NCBI GenBank assembly: GCA_045402695.1
Contig: JAWPNA010000091.1
Location: 1-7,813, forward strand
DNA: 7,813 nucleotides
Source: JAWPNA01 sp045402695
Lineage (GTDB): Bacteria > Acidobacteriota > Polarisedimenticolia > JACPZX01 > DASXTC01
Direction: 5' to 3'
In this document: positions 7,533-7,813 of the stretch, piece by piece
How the letters are laid out: each line of letters starts with the position of its first letter
Position numbering within the stretch: the first letter of the stretch is position 1
Position numbers and translations under genes: made by a program
Notes under the pieces: generated by a model
The model's input: only the letters and a program-made list of their open reading frames with translations
What the model was told of the DNA's origin: nothing
The model's database searches: none

Positions 7533-7813
7533 ATGGGAGCCATAGGACGAGTCGTTCAGATCATCGGGCCCGTCATGGACATTCAGTTTCCGGAAGGTCA
7601 CCTGCCGGCAATCCACAACGCGGTCGTCGTGCGCAGCGATCCGGGCGAGAGCGTCGTGGAGATCGACGTCACCGGTGAGATCGCGCAGCATCTGGGCGAG
7701 GGACGCGTGCGCTGCGTGGCGCTGCAGCCCACCGACGGCATGGTGCGCGGCATGAAGGCCGAAGACACCGGCGGCCCCATCACGGTGCCCGTGGGCCCCT
7801 CGGTGCTGGGCCG
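7533..7813 (+). CDS. atpD: ATP synthase F1 beta subunit, N-terminal part
   Basis: The first 93 codons of a gene that continues past the window. Beta holds the catalytic sites of F1. The visible part is the N-terminal beta-barrel domain: GRVVQIIGPVMDIQFPEGHL (5-24) is the standard beta-subunit opening, and VRCVALQPTDGMVRGM (59-74) followed by GGPITVPVGPSVLG (80-93) matches the family's conserved crown and linker. Walker A lies beyond the end. ATG 7533 is preceded at five bases by AGGAG (7523-7527), which overlaps the atpG stop codon TAG (7522-7524). Fourth visible gene of the operon; atpC would be expected next. Confidence 0.97.
   Translation, partial: MGAIGRVVQIIGPVMDIQFPEGHLPAIHNAVVVRSDPGESVVEIDVTGEIAQHLGEGRVRCVALQPTDGMVRGMKAEDTGGPITVPVGPSVLG

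Overview
The window reads as an ordinary chromosomal segment of a GC-rich Gram-negative-type bacterium. It carries the widespread cluster mnmG-rsmG-parA-parB, usually found near the replication origin, followed by the F1 part of the ATP synthase operon (atpH-atpA-atpG-atpD). All genes are on the + strand. The parAB-to-atp linkage, the protein sequences and the GC content fit Acidobacteriota or the former delta-proteobacteria. That placement is an inference from recognition, not from a search.

Layout. Bases 1-349 are the 3' end of mnmG (tRNA U34 modification), overlapping rsmG (16S rRNA m7G527 methyltransferase, 312-980). A 146-base gap up to the likely parA start holds a near-perfect parS centromere site (996-1011) and a leader hairpin (1089-1108). 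parA (best start TTG 1127, end 1903) overlaps parB (1881-2741). Bases 2742-3217 contain no convincing gene. A single gene for an unrecognised exported protein with an HEHFH zinc-peptidase motif follows (3218-4255), in DNA clearly less GC-rich than its neighbours. After a 310-base gap with a very good sigma70-type promoter (4380-4408) come atpH (GTG start), atpA, atpG and the first 93 codons of atpD, which runs off the window.

How the genes work together. mnmG and rsmG serve translation fidelity. ParA, ParB and parS form a chromosome-segregation module whose centromere sits beside its own operon. The atp genes encode delta, alpha, gamma and beta of the F1 motor. No atpB, atpE or atpF lies upstream, so the F0 membrane genes must be elsewhere.

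The least ordinary part is 2742-4320. The HEHFH gene and its spacer lie between parB and atpH, where related genomes often have bactofilin and/or b-subunit genes. The segment is bounded by a 15/13-base inverted repeat pair (2756-2770 and 4299-4311) that differs only by two A's. This may mark an inserted cassette, but no transposase or target duplication is visible. I found no phage, CRISPR, tRNA, rRNA or recognisable complete insertion sequence, and no clear evidence of a new multi-gene system.
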